Shown: piece after piece, positions 1 through 8,974 of the stretch
How positions within the stretch are numbered: position 1 is the stretch's first letter
How the letters are laid out: each line of letters opens with the position of its first letter
Source: Planctomycetota bacterium
Lineage (GTDB): Bacteria > Planctomycetota > Planctomycetia > Planctomycetales > Planctomycetaceae
DNA length: 64,000 bases
Direction of reading: 5' to 3'
Assembly: GCA_027623235.1 (NCBI GenBank)
Contig: JAQBVJ010000020.1
Coordinates: 1-64,000 of the forward strand
The notes under the pieces: model-generated
What the model saw: only the letters and a program-made list of their open reading frames with translations
Told to the model about the DNA's origin: nothing
Databases searched by the model: none
Position numbers and translations under genes: made by a program

Positions 1-7
1 TGTCGCT

Positions 8-51
8 CCGTCATGCAATTGTGGCAGGCTGTTTCCTGCCTCCGATGACGG
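8..51. repeat. Nested inverted repeat (hairpin) at the window edge
   Basis: Outer arms CCGTCAT (8-14) and ATGACGG (45-51) enclose inner arms GGCAGG (23-28) and CCTGCC (35-40). It lies 30 bp beyond the stop of the acetyltransferase gene read on the minus strand, so it could act as a terminator, but there is no clear T-run. Nothing else is visible in bases 1-81. Confidence 0.4.
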
Positions 52-81
52 CGCAAATGTCGTGCCAAATGTGAATATTGT

Positions 82-1086
82 TCATGAAAATGTCGGGCGA
101 CTTATGTATAAACGACAGGGTGCGGCGGGCGGCGGGCTTTCACCCGGCTCGCCGTACCTGGTTGCCCCAAGCCTCGCGTGAACCTGCCGGCGATCGAATT
201 CGCGAAAGCCAGACTGTTCGTAGAGCCGGATGGCTGGAGCGTTTCGGACATCGACGGCAAGCATGATCTCTGACACACCTTGCCGGGCAGCCTCGGCGAA
301 AAGATCGGCGAGCATTTTCTGGCCGAGCCCGCGACCTCGAAACGGCGGAGTGACACCGAAATAAACGATCTCGAAAACCGGTTCCGATTCATCGGAGTGG
401 CAACGAGCCAGAATGAGTCCGGCATCCGTCTCAGCCTGCGAGTAAATCTGCCAAAGATCGGGCTGAAACGGTCCCGAAACCTCGTGGCCGAGCAATGCCA
501 GTTCCTCACTTCGAAGACCGTTGAGTTCAGGGCAGTCGAGCGTTCCTTGATAGGTCGCTGTGATCGTCGCGTCAAACCGCGGGCGGATTGATTCCGACCA
601 GCTGTCCGACTGCCACAACTCGCCTTCCGGCGGGCGAGGTCGGTGCTCCGATACTGTGGCACTCATGAAACTGAGTTCGGTCAGGATCGGGAACCCGTTT
701 TCCGTAAGAAATCGACTGTCGGATTCCTGTTCGTGAGTGAGCAGGATCTGCGCGATCCACGAGTCGGACAGATCGAAATCCGTCGCGAGATCTGTCACCA
801 GCGCACGCCGAATCTCGTCCCGGCATTCCGCATCAGTCACCTCTTCCGAAACCACGGGCAGCTGCAGTAGCCACGACGAATCCATTTGCTTCGCCACGAT
901 GATGCAACCGAGCAGAGTTCGGTTCTCGATGACGACCCGCGACGGGCGGAGACTTGTCACACCGGACCTTGCGTCGCGAAGCAGCTCGTCGGCGACCTCG
1001 GGCCGCTGATCATCCGGAAGCGGGCTGACGCAAAGTTCGACCGCTTCCTGCCAGCGCCAACCGACGCGCCGCGTCGTGATCGGCAT
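82..1086 (-). CDS. GNAT-family N-acetyltransferase, probably tandem-domain
   Basis: Predicted acetyl-CoA-dependent N-acetyltransferase of 334 residues; the substrate cannot be told. The C-terminal half carries the acetyl-CoA binding motif A, with R250-GRGLG at 250-255 after a beta-strand ending FGVTPPF, followed by NAPAIRLYEQSGF (about 282-294), the usual GNAT motif B. The N-terminal half (about 50-140) ends in a similar FLTENGF pattern, which suggests a degenerate first GNAT domain. The frame is open to 1233, but the start chosen is the ATG at 1086, whose A is shared with the TAA stop of the upstream FmdB-type gene. That coupling implies one transcript for both. Family assignment is firm and the role is unknown. 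Confidence 0.8.
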   Translation of the reverse strand: MPITTRRVGWRWQEAVELCVSPLPDDQRPEVADELLRDARSGVTSLRPSRVVIENRTLLGCIIVAKQMDSSWLLQLPVVSEEVTDAECRDEIRRALVTDLATDFDLSDSWIAQILLTHEQESDSRFLTENGFPILTELSFMSATVSEHRPRPPEGELWQSDSWSESIRPRFDATITATYQGTLDCPELNGLRSEELALLGHEVSGPFQPDLWQIYSQAETDAGLILARCHSDESEPVFEIVYFGVTPPFRGRGLGQKMLADLFAEAARQGVSEIMLAVDVRNAPAIRLYEQSGFREFDRRQVHARLGATRYGEPGESPPPAAPCRLYISRPTFS

Positions 1087-1310
1087 TACGGCAGCCGGCA
1101 GCAGTTGGGTCGGCACGGTGGAGCATCTGAGGGCGGGCAGCCGCCAGCCATCGGCAGCGATGCGCCTCGAATCACGGGCGCGGCAGGCGCACTGAACAGC
1201 TTGTTGAGTCGGCTCGTTCCGCAGGATGGACACTCAGGGGACTCGCCGGATCTCACGAGAAGCTCGAACTCGGTGGAGCACTCTTCACACTGATACTCAA
1301 AAATCGGCAT
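1086..1310 (-). CDS. FmdB-family zinc-ribbon protein
   Basis: Small 74-residue protein that opens with MPIFEYQCEECSTEFE, the hallmark of the FmdB/CxxC_CxxC_SSSS family. Its two CxxC pairs (CEEC at about 8-11 and CPSC at about 27-30) would bind one zinc ion. The tail is rich in Ala, Pro, Gly and Cys and low in complexity. The family is widespread and was named after a putative regulator of the formamidase operon; its real function is not settled. The start is the ATG at 1310, with a weak GGGAT-like ribosome site. Its stop overlaps the start of the acetyltransferase by one base, so the two are translationally coupled. Confidence 0.8.
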   Translation of the reverse strand: MPIFEYQCEECSTEFELLVRSGESPECPSCGTSRLNKLFSAPAAPVIRGASLPMAGGCPPSDAPPCRPNCCRLP

Positions 1311-1440
1311 TGGCGGATCCCGTGCTGTGGTCAGCAAACTCGCTAAATCGACCGCTGATTATCCGTCACTCCGCCAGGAGTGCAACTCGTCGGTCGGTGA
1401 TCGGTCGGGACGTCGATCGACCGGCATGACCGGTCGGGAC

Positions 1441-1926
1441 TCAGTACCCGTAGGCAGCATTGCGAGCGGCACCGCGGCGTGAGGGCGTGTCCAGCGTCTC
1501 CAGTTCCTGCCAGGTCGGGTCCGGGTAGTACCGTGAGTACTCGGGCGGAAGGACCATGACCGGTGCCGAGTCGCCGACGGGAAACACGCGAGCCGGTGTG
1601 GTGGCAAGGAGATCCGGAAGGACGGCCAAAAGAAGCATCGCGGCGGCAAGGAGCAACCCACCGGTCAGCTGGTGAGAGCGGAGGCGTTCTCGACGAGGGT
1701 CCGCTTCAATTTGCTGGCGCACATCATCCCAGACGCTATCCGATGGCGAACGGACTGTCTCTGTATTGAAAGCCAGGAGCACGTCCGAGCTCGACAAAAG
1801 AGCCTCGGCGCGCTCCTGGCATTTCGGGCAGTTTTCAATGTGCTGTTCGAGTGACTCGATGGCTGACTGGCTCAGGTCGTTTCCGACCCACAGGCCGATT
1901 CGCTTACGTGCCGCTCGACAATTCAT
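1441..1926 (-). CDS. Zinc-finger anti-sigma factor (zf-HC2), membrane-bound
   Basis: 161 residues from the ATG at 1926, whose first codons overlap the end of the sigma factor gene by 23 bases. The cytoplasmic N-terminus has the anti-sigma zinc-binding pattern H29-x3-C33-x2-C36, preceded by Cys3. A single hydrophobic segment spans about residues 88-107. The C-terminal part, predicted to lie outside the cytoplasm, is Pro- and Tyr-rich (PPEYSRYYPDPTWQELE). Family knowledge: such proteins hold their cognate ECF sigma factor inactive until a signal releases it. The overlap with the sigma gene strongly supports a cognate pair. The inducing signal cannot be read from the sequence. Confidence 0.85.
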   Translation of the reverse strand: MNCRAARKRIGLWVGNDLSQSAIESLEQHIENCPKCQERAEALLSSSDVLLAFNTETVRSPSDSVWDDVRQQIEADPRRERLRSHQLTGGLLLAAAMLLLAVLPDLLATTPARVFPVGDSAPVMVLPPEYSRYYPDPTWQELETLDTPSRRGAARNAAYGY

Positions 1927-2608
1927 TGGCTTCGGCCTCGGACCCATTGCTGACCGTTTCCCGATTCTGTTTGGCAACCCAAAGCTTTTGAAATTTCGAC
2001 CGGGCTTCCGCGAGTCTCCAGCGGATCGTGGCTTCCTTCCGATTCAGGATCGCCGCGATTTCTGCTGTTGAGAAATTCTCGAGGTCCCGCAGGACAAGCA
2101 CCGTTCGGTACTTCTCCGGCAAATGGTCGAGGACTGCTCGGACTTCCTGAGCCAGGTCCAGTTGCTGCCGCGGATCGTCCGTTGCCGGGTCGATTGATTG
2201 CGACTGGTCACTGTTACGCTGACTGAAGAGAGTCCACCGGATTCTCCTTTGAGTTTTCCGCAAATGATCCAAAGTCAGGTTCACCCCGATCTGAAACAGC
2301 CACGGACCGAATCGTCGCGAAGCGTCAAACAGCTCCAGTCGACGGTACACCCGAAGGAAAACATCCTGCGCCAGATCTTCGACCAGATCCTGGTCGAGAA
2401 TAAAGCGGGAAATGACTCGCATCAATCGTCCCTCGTATCGACGGACGAGTTCTCCGAATGCCTCGTGGTTTTCATCCCGAGACAGTTCGACCAGTCGGGA
2501 GTCACTGAACCCTTCGAAATCACACCCTTCGAAATCACGGACATCGATGTCCACAGATTCGGAGCGAAGAGGGCGAATTGTCGTGTCAGTTTTTGAGATC
2601 GTGGTCAT
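1904..2608 (-). CDS. ECF-type RNA polymerase sigma factor
   Basis: 234 residues. Region 2 runs through FGELVRRYEGRL and EDLAQDVFLRVYRRL to the -10 recognition segment WLFQIGVNLTLDHLRK. Region 4 has LPEKYRTVLVLRDLENFSTAEIAAILN followed by the recognition-helix motif EATIRWRLAEAR. Sigma region 3 is absent, as expected for group 4 (ECF) factors. The frame is open to 2635, but the ATG at 2608 is preferred because AAGGGA lies about 10 bases upstream of it, whereas the ATG at 2635 has no ribosome site. Co-transcribed and overlapping with the anti-sigma gene. Its long upstream gap probably holds its own promoter. Resembles RpoE/SigW-type factors; the exact ECF group was not determined. Confidence 0.92.
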   Translation of the reverse strand: MTTISKTDTTIRPLRSESVDIDVRDFEGCDFEGFSDSRLVELSRDENHEAFGELVRRYEGRLMRVISRFILDQDLVEDLAQDVFLRVYRRLELFDASRRFGPWLFQIGVNLTLDHLRKTQRRIRWTLFSQRNSDQSQSIDPATDDPRQQLDLAQEVRAVLDHLPEKYRTVLVLRDLENFSTAEIAAILNRKEATIRWRLAEARSKFQKLWVAKQNRETVSNGSEAEANELSSGT

Positions 2609-3434
2609 AGGTCCGCGTCCCTTTTTACAAGACATCGAGCAGCCGAGGTACGTGTGAACGTCTCTTCGTGCTGGAGGAAAATCGATCCAAACTCAATTTT
2701 CCTGGACTCAATTCCGCAATCCTCTGCGGAAAACTTGCAGAAGCTGACAATGAGTCAGGCTCCGACAGTCAATACCCGCCAGAAGCGAAGTGTGTGCCAA
2801 AGCTCGATTGTGTTTTTCGCAGGACCAGTTTGTCTGTGAAACGCGTCACACTCCCATGCGAGACTTTTTCGATCAGGCAACAATTCGGTTCTGCGGCGAC
2901 TCAATCCTCGCCTGACTACAAAACGTTATCCCGAAACAGGTTCAACGCCGAGAGCCTTCAATCCAATCACTTTTTGCGGGAGCGTGTTCTCTGGACTTGA
3001 TGAAAATCGCCTACCCTGGGCAATTTTGAACAACCTTTTATTTGTGGCCAGGTGCGATCAAACTGGCGACAGGCTGTCGTGGAACTGACTCCGGGATGCA
3101 AATCTGGCAAACCGGAATTGCAAGTCCTTCAACGACGGCAGGTTCCAACCGTCGATTTTCTGACGATTCCTTGACTGGCGCGAACGACGAAGCGGCATCC
3201 GTGTCCAGGCGGTCTGTCAACGTCGAAACGGAGACGGATTCCCTTGTTGAGGGAATTCTCACAGAGGCCTGGTTCGCCTGGTTTCCGAGCAGCAGATTCG
3301 GCGTACAATAAAAACGAGGACGCATGACGCGTCTCATTGGGGTTTTCGCTACTCAACCACAGGTGCGGACCACTCCGGAATGTCGGCTGTTACGTATCCG
3401 ACCAATTCCGGCATCTATCCATGAAGAGGAATCC
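2609..3434. other. Long intergenic region between divergent sigma-factor and phoH genes
   Basis: 826 bases between two genes pointing away from each other, so it should contain both promoters. It is less GC-rich than the flanking genes and is broken by stops in all frames. I see no convincing coding frame, tRNA or strong hairpin. An imperfect palindrome GAGGACGC/GCGTCTC lies near 3316-3335, about 100 bases before phoH, and could belong to the phoH leader. No promoter is assigned. Confidence 0.4.
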
Positions 3435-4505
3435 ATGTCGGAAACCACATTGCGCTTCGAAGATCAGGAACAGATTCGCGCACTTTTCGGCTGTCAGGAT
3501 CAGCACCTTCGCGTCGTTCGGGATCGTCTCGGCGTTTCGGTCGTCGTGCGTGGTGATGAGTTGCGGCTCAGTGGCGAACAGGATCAGGTTCAAGCGGGAC
3601 TCAAAGTTCTTTCGGAACTTCAGGCCATCCTGAGGAAACACGGCGAGCTCTTTCCGACAGAAGTCGAACGGATCATCGACCGCCACACCGGCGTCGAACC
3701 GGCGACTCAACTTCAAATCGTGACTGACGAGCTGTCTCATCCGGAGCCGCGCTCCGCGCGAGCGGAGGCGCGGCGAGTTCAGGACAGCTCCAACGGAAAC
3801 GGCTCGAACGGAAACGGTGGTTCGCGAATCGACCTGTTCGACAAAGCTCGCTCGGTCCGTCCGAAAAGTCCTGGCCAGGAACGCTATATCGAATCAATTC
3901 GAGGCAACGATCTCGTGTTCTGCACCGGTCCGGCCGGCTCTGGCAAAACGTACCTCGCCGTCGCGATGGCACTCAACGCGCTGCGGACCGAGCAGGTTCG
4001 GAAAATCGTGCTGGTTCGACCGGCTGTCGAGGCTGGCGAAAAGCTCGGGTTTCTGCCGGGCGACATGCTTGCGAAAGTGAATCCGTATCTCCGCCCTCTG
4101 CTCGACGCACTGATCGACATACTCAACTACGAACAGGTCAAGCGGTACATGGAGAATGACATCATCGAGATCGTTCCGCTCGCCTTCATGCGTGGCCGGA
4201 CGCTCAATGACACATTCATCATTCTGGATGAAGCGCAGAACACAACCGCAACACAGATGAAGATGTTCCTCACTCGAATGGGCGAGGGTTCAAAAATTGT
4301 CGTCACGGGTGACCCGACTCAGATCGATCTTCCCGGAAGCGTTAAATCCGGACTCGCTGATGCGATTTCCAGGCTAAGCGATGTCCCCGGAGTTGAAGCG
4401 GTGCGGCTGTCCGGTCAGGATATCGTCCGCCATCGGCTGGTCCGCGAAATTGTCCGGGCCTACGACGACGATCACAAACGCAGTGGGTCACGTTCGAAGA
4501 ACTGA
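3435..4505 (+). CDS. phoH: PhoH-family ATPase
   Basis: 356 residues with an N-terminal KH/R3H-like region followed by the PhoH P-loop domain. Walker A is GPAGSGKT (165-172) and Walker B is FIILDEAQN (261-269). VTGDPTQIDLP further on is also typical. The start is the ATG at 3435 with GAGGA just upstream; earlier codons in the same frame lack a ribosome site. Residues about 103-130 form a charged and Asn/Gly-rich linker encoded partly by a palindrome (see the repeat at 3746). The gene heads the conserved phoH - 7TM-HD - ybeY - corC cluster, which in other bacteria is linked to RNA metabolism and ribosome quality. PhoH proteins are probably RNA helicase/nuclease-associated ATPases, but the in vivo role is not settled. 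Confidence 0.92.
   Translation: MSETTLRFEDQEQIRALFGCQDQHLRVVRDRLGVSVVVRGDELRLSGEQDQVQAGLKVLSELQAILRKHGELFPTEVERIIDRHTGVEPATQLQIVTDELSHPEPRSARAEARRVQDSSNGNGSNGNGGSRIDLFDKARSVRPKSPGQERYIESIRGNDLVFCTGPAGSGKTYLAVAMALNALRTEQVRKIVLVRPAVEAGEKLGFLPGDMLAKVNPYLRPLLDALIDILNYEQVKRYMENDIIEIVPLAFMRGRTLNDTFIILDEAQNTTATQMKMFLTRMGEGSKIVVTGDPTQIDLPGSVKSGLADAISRLSDVPGVEAVRLSGQDIVRHRLVREIVRAYDDDHKRSGSRSKN
3746..3774. repeat. Palindrome inside the phoH linker
   Basis: GCCGCGCTCCGC (3746-3757), a 4-base GCGA loop, then GCGGAGGCGCGGC (3762-3774), pairing with a single extra base. It encodes the PRSARAEAR stretch of the PhoH linker, immediately before a GNGSNGNGG tract. It looks like a small palindromic insertion tolerated in a disordered linker. 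No second exact copy was noticed in the window. Confidence 0.5.
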
Positions 4506-4561
4506 TCGCTGGCGATTGACAACTACCGGACGCTCACCTCAAGAGGTCGAGCGAATCAGAC

Positions 4562-6907
4562 ATGGCTTTTTTCGGGCAACGGCACCGTCGCCATCGCAGC
4601 TCACGAGCCTCGACCATCAAGGCGTCTCGTGGTCTGGTCTCGCGCGCATTTTCGATGTTGAAAGACCGCAGCACGCTCGCCCGTGTCACGGCCTGTCTGG
4701 TTGCGATTCTCGTTTTAACCATCATCGTCGAAGGTTGGCGGGCTCCGTTGGAATTTCGTCCGGGTGACCGCAGCGACCACGGCGTGCTCGCGACCGTACA
4801 GTTCAGTCGGGTCAATCATGACGAAACCGATCGGCTGCGGCAGCAGAAAGAGGAACGGGTTCCGCTGCATTTTCAACGAAGTCCGCTCGACACGACATTG
4901 CTCTCCGATCAGCTGCGGACCGATTTTCGAACCGTCGCGGATGCGAATGTCGGAACCGATCTCTCACCCGAGTTGAGTCTGGTCTTTGGGCTGCGTGCGG
5001 AAGAATCGACGGATTCCGATCCCGAACAACCGGCCGTCAATGAACCGGAATTCGCGAGATTGCGTGACCTCGTACGAGCGATGGACGCTCAGGACGGAGT
5101 CACTCAGCAGACCCGAATGGAACGTATCGAAGGGCTGCTCGCCGAGTTCCAGCGATTACTCAGCGAGATTGATCGCCTGGGACTCGTAGATCAGAAAGAC
5201 GTCTCCGCGCACGGCATCGGCAAAGATCAGATGCTCGTGATCGTGAGTGAGGAAGCGAACAGCGACACGCCGGTGAATTATAAAGATGTCGATCTGGTCG
5301 AGATGCTTTCACCAACCGGAAGGTTGAACGTTGTCTGGGAAACAATGCCGATGTTGAGCCGGATTCGACCGCGTGTCGAAGCCTGGCTGACCTCAAGTCT
5401 GCGACCAACGTTGCGGTATGACCGGCAACGGACTCTTCAGGAACAGGTTGTCGCCAGAAGCACCGTCGATGAGGTTCGCGAAATCTGGTACCCCGGCCAG
5501 GTGCTCGTCGGCGCAGGAGAACTCCTTCGCGAAAAAGAGCTCTCACTTCTCAGCGACGAACACGCCGCCGCCGTGGCCGCGATGCCACTGCACCTTCGCC
5601 TCATCCGAGCCCTGACCGTCGTCCTGATGATTTCCGTCCTGGCAGTTATCAATGGTTACTACCTCGTTCGCAACGAACCGCGATTTACGAAATCGTGGCC
5701 GCGGCTGATCATCTATCTGCTGTCGATCATTGCCGCCGTGGCAGTCGGCCGCTGGCTGGCCACGTTCCCTCATCAGCCGGAAATCATTCCCGTCGTTCTG
5801 ATCGCGATGATCTTTGCTGTGACCTGCAATCAAGTGATGGCAGCGATGACGGCTCTGACCGTGAGTTTGATTCTGACGCTGGCCACTGGTGAGGACCTTT
5901 CGCACTTTGTCATCCTGATGGCAGTTTCCGCGACGTCGATCATCCTGCTGACTCATGTTCCGTCACGGGCGACCCTGACGCGGGTTGGCTTCATCACCGG
6001 CTGCGTGTTCCTTGGTCTGTTTGTTGGCATGGAGATCCTCAGGGGTTCCTCGCTGACGATCGTCTGGGGCAACGGCTGGCTGTTGTCCGAAGGGCTCATC
6101 GGAGCCGGCTGGTGTCTTGCCGCCGGGATCCTTCTGACTGTGACGCTGCCGTTTATTGAATCCGGATTCGGAGTCGTCACCGACATCAGTCTGCTTGAGA
6201 TGGGCGACATCTCGCACCCGCTGCTGCAGGAACTCGTCCGTCGTGCTCCCGGCACGTACAACCATTCCATTTCTGTTGCGAGTATTGGCGAGACCGCGGC
6301 CGACGCGATCGGTGCCAACGGTTTGCTTGTTCGAGTCGGTGCCTATTTCCACGACATCGGCAAGATCCTCAAGCCAGAGTACTTTGTGGAAAACATGACG
6401 GAGGGCATGAAAAGCCGGCACAGCAGCCTCGCCCCGGCAATGAGCACGCTCATCATCATTGGCCACGTCAAAGACGGAATCGACCTGGCGCAGCAGCACC
6501 ACCTGCCGCAGCCGCTGATCGACTTCATCGAGCAGCACCACGGCACGACACTCGTGAAGTATTTTTATCACGAGGCAATGGAACAGGCGAAAGCCAAAGA
6601 AGACGCACCGGAAGTGGCCGAATCTTCCTTTCGCTATCCTGGCCCGCGGCCACAAACGAAAGAGGCCGGCGTCATGCTGCTGTCCGATGCCGTCGAGAGT
6701 GCCAGCCGCACGCTCAGCGAGCCAACCCCGCGACGCATTGAAACTCTCGTTCACGAGATCACAATGGATAAACTGCTCGACGGCCAGTTCGAAGAAAGCT
6801 CCCTCACTCTGAGCGATGTGCGGACGGTCGAAGAGTCGTTGATCAAGTCGCTCACCGCGATTTACCACGGACGCATCAAGTACCCCGAACAACAACGAAC
6901 CGCGTAA
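4562..6907 (+). CDS. 7TM-HD family membrane phosphodiesterase (PgpH-like)
   Basis: 781 residues. An N-terminal transmembrane helix (about 40-60) is followed by an extracytoplasmic 7TMR-HD domain of about 270 residues. A block of hydrophobic segments follows (about 345-540), then a cytoplasmic HD domain with YFHDIGKILKP (HD near residue 597) and a downstream HHGTT motif. The order matches the 7TMR-HD proteins YqfF/PgpH, which in Firmicutes hydrolyse cyclic di-AMP. The HD residues needed for metal binding are present. Whether c-di-AMP is the substrate in this lineage is an inference from the family. The gene lies 56 bases after phoH and is probably co-transcribed with it. A short hairpin GGCCTCA/TGAGGGCC follows the stop. 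Confidence 0.88.
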   Translation: MAFFGQRHRRHRSSRASTIKASRGLVSRAFSMLKDRSTLARVTACLVAILVLTIIVEGWRAPLEFRPGDRSDHGVLATVQFSRVNHDETDRLRQQKEERVPLHFQRSPLDTTLLSDQLRTDFRTVADANVGTDLSPELSLVFGLRAEESTDSDPEQPAVNEPEFARLRDLVRAMDAQDGVTQQTRMERIEGLLAEFQRLLSEIDRLGLVDQKDVSAHGIGKDQMLVIVSEEANSDTPVNYKDVDLVEMLSPTGRLNVVWETMPMLSRIRPRVEAWLTSSLRPTLRYDRQRTLQEQVVARSTVDEVREIWYPGQVLVGAGELLREKELSLLSDEHAAAVAAMPLHLRLIRALTVVLMISVLAVINGYYLVRNEPRFTKSWPRLIIYLLSIIAAVAVGRWLATFPHQPEIIPVVLIAMIFAVTCNQVMAAMTALTVSLILTLATGEDLSHFVILMAVSATSIILLTHVPSRATLTRVGFITGCVFLGLFVGMEILRGSSLTIVWGNGWLLSEGLIGAGWCLAAGILLTVTLPFIESGFGVVTDISLLEMGDISHPLLQELVRRAPGTYNHSISVASIGETAADAIGANGLLVRVGAYFHDIGKILKPEYFVENMTEGMKSRHSSLAPAMSTLIIIGHVKDGIDLAQQHHLPQPLIDFIEQHHGTTLVKYFYHEAMEQAKAKEDAPEVAESSFRYPGPRPQTKEAGVMLLSDAVESASRTLSEPTPRRIETLVHEITMDKLLDGQFEESSLTLSDVRTVEESLIKSLTAIYHGRIKYPEQQRTA

Positions 6908-7103
6908 GGCCTCAAGTAGTGAGGGCCACACAAAGGCTTTTATCCGGTGAAATGGTCGCTGGATTTCATTTTCCGTCGCATGGCCATTAATCCTGCTCGG
7001 AAACACTGTCAGCGTTGCTGTGGTCGCTCAACTGCTTTCGAAGTAGAACGCTTTCACTTTTCGGACCTCCACTGATTTACGCCCCAACGAACGCCTAACC
7101 TCG

Positions 7104-7616
7104 ATGTACCAGGTCGACGTCGCCGATCATCAGGATTGCCTGTCCGTTGAAACAGAAGCCGTGCGCGAGATCGTTCGCCAGACGCTCGCCGCAGAAGAAA
7201 TCGTCGCCGCGACAATCAGTGTCGCAATCGTCGGCAACTCGACGATGCACGAACTGAACCGGCAGTACCTGAGCCACGACTACGAAACCGACGTCCTGAG
7301 CTTCCTTCTGGAATCGACCGGAGGAGACGAGGAAGCCTCCGGAATTCCTCGCGGCACCGGAAAAACAATCGACGGCGAGATCATCGTCAGCTCGGAATAC
7401 GCCGCGATGATGGCTTCGGAATTCGGCTGGCAACCGCTCGACGAATTGACGCTGTACATCGTGCACGGCCTGCTGCACCTGTGCGGCTACGACGACTTGA
7501 CCGATGCCGAGTTACCGGTCATGCGGCAGCGCGAGCGGGAAGTTCTCGCCTTGCTCGGGCTGGAACAGCCACTTCCAACTCGCCCGGTCGCGCCTCCTGC
7601 CGGGAGCGACACATGA
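7104..7616 (+). CDS. ybeY: Endoribonuclease YbeY (rRNA maturation/quality control)
   Basis: 170 residues of the UPF0054 family. YbeY is a metal-dependent endoribonuclease acting in 16S rRNA 3'-end maturation and ribosome quality control. The metal motif H-G-L-L-H-L-C-G-Y-D-D lies at about 122-132. The first two histidines of the usual H-x3-H-x5-H triad are present, but the third is Asp here. The N-terminal half has the typical NRQYLSHDYETDVLSF segment. It overlaps the next gene by four bases (ATGA at 7613-7616). No good ribosome site is seen before the ATG at 7104. Identity is secure from the motif and from the phoH/7TM-HD neighbours; the ligand change is discussed as a finding. Confidence 0.9.
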   Translation: MYQVDVADHQDCLSVETEAVREIVRQTLAAEEIVAATISVAIVGNSTMHELNRQYLSHDYETDVLSFLLESTGGDEEASGIPRGTGKTIDGEIIVSSEYAAMMASEFGWQPLDELTLYIVHGLLHLCGYDDLTDAELPVMRQREREVLALLGLEQPLPTRPVAPPAGSDT

Positions 7617-8929
7617 ACGACACTCTCGTGACGGTGCTTTGCCTGGCTCAGTTTGCCTTGCTCTTTCTGCTCTCGCTGGGCTGCTTCAGCCTGACCGGAT
7701 TCTCACGTACGAGGCTTGATGAAGTCTGTGAGAAGTCCGGCAATGGGGCTCGATTTCTGGAAATCCTGCGAGGCTGGGAGCGTGCTTCGATCAGCCTCGA
7801 CATCCTGAGACTGCTGATCGTCGTTGGCGTTGTCGCAACGGGAATCACCACGTGGAGCCTGGTGCCGGACGAGTCGTCAACTCTGAATTCTGACGCGTGG
7901 TTAAGCACGCTGATGAAGTGGGTCGGACTGTTGCTCGCGCTGACCGTCAGCGGAATCGTCCTGCCGCGTGCTTATGCACGAACGACGGGCGAGATGTTTC
8001 TCGTCACATTCTGGCCAATGATTCGGATCGTCGCGATCGTCGTAAAGCCTCTGACAAAAGCCGCGTTGTGGGTCGACAAAGTTCTGCACCGACTCTACGA
8101 CCTGAACGAGCGAAATCCGAACGATCCGGATCAGCTTGCCGAAGAAATTCGGACGATCGCCGACGCTGGTGAGCGAACGGGGGCTCTCGATGCTCACGCC
8201 AGTCTGATGATCGATCAGGTCATGGATTTGAAAGATGCCGACGTCGCGTCGGTGATGACGCCACGGACAGAGATGCGGTACATCAAGTCCGACCTGACGA
8301 TCGAGGAAGCCCGCCAGGAGATCCTGGACGTGGGGCATACTCGAATGCCGATCATCGGTAGTTCGACCGACGACATCGTCGGAATCCTCTACGCGAAAGA
8401 CCTTCTGCGATACACGGGGGAATCCGCCGAGTCCGCCGCCAGCCTGAGCGAGATCAGCCGCAAGCCGTTTTTCGTTCCGGAGACGACCAGCGTCGACCGA
8501 CTGCTGCAGACGATGAAACGAAAGCGAGTTCACCTGGCGATCGTCCTTGACGAATACGGCGGTGTGGCCGGTGTGGTCACGATGGAAGACCTGCTCGAAG
8601 AAATTGTTGGCGACATCGACGACGAGTACGACCGCACCGAACCGGATCCGATCGCACGCCTCTCACCGACCATCAACGAACTCGACGCGCGAGTTCACAT
8701 CGACGACCTCGTCGAGGAATTTGACTACGACCTGCCTGAAGACCGGGACCGCGATTACGACACGATCGGCGGCTTCGTCGTCGCTCACCTGGGCCGCATC
8801 CCGGTCCAGAACGAGTCCTTTAACTGGCGAGACCTCAAAGTGACGGTCCTCGAATCTGACGAACGCCGCGTCGTGCGAATCCGCATCGAACACGACGACT
8901 CACAAGCGCACCAGAGCGTCGACGAGTAG
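7613..8929 (+). CDS. CorC/HlyC-type membrane protein with CBS pair
   Basis: 438 residues from the ATG that overlaps the ybeY stop. Order of parts: an N-terminal DUF21-like membrane region with hydrophobic stretches at about 5-25, 55-75 and 95-120; a linker; a CBS pair starting at the [17 protein letters not shown] motif (about 205) and continuing through [10 protein letters not shown] and [29 protein letters not shown] (about 305-335); and a C-terminal CorC_HlyC domain. This arrangement is that of the CNNM/CorC family, associated with Mg2+ or Co2+ efflux, with adenine nucleotide binding by the CBS domains. The older name hemolysin is misleading. It is coupled to ybeY, as in many bacteria. Confidence 0.88.
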   Translation: MNDTLVTVLCLAQFALLFLLSLGCFSLTGFSRTRLDEVCEKSGNGARFLEILRGWERASISLDILRLLIVVGVVATGITTWSLVPDESSTLNSDAWLSTLMKWVGLLLALTVSGIVLPRAYARTTGEMFLVTFWPMIRIVAIVVKPLTKAALWVDKVLHRLYDLNERNPNDPDQLAEEIRTIADAGERTGALDAHASLMIDQVMDLKDADVASVMTPRTEMRYIKSDLTIEEARQEILDVGHTRMPIIGSSTDDIVGILYAKDLLRYTGESAESAASLSEISRKPFFVPETTSVDRLLQTMKRKRVHLAIVLDEYGGVAGVVTMEDLLEEIVGDIDDEYDRTEPDPIARLSPTINELDARVHIDDLVEEFDYDLPEDRDRDYDTIGGFVVAHLGRIPVQNESFNWRDLKVTVLESDERRVVRIRIEHDDSQAHQSVDE

Positions 8930-8974
8930 CAGTCCTGGTGACGAGGGGAAATGGCTGCCGCCGCGATACGTGAG

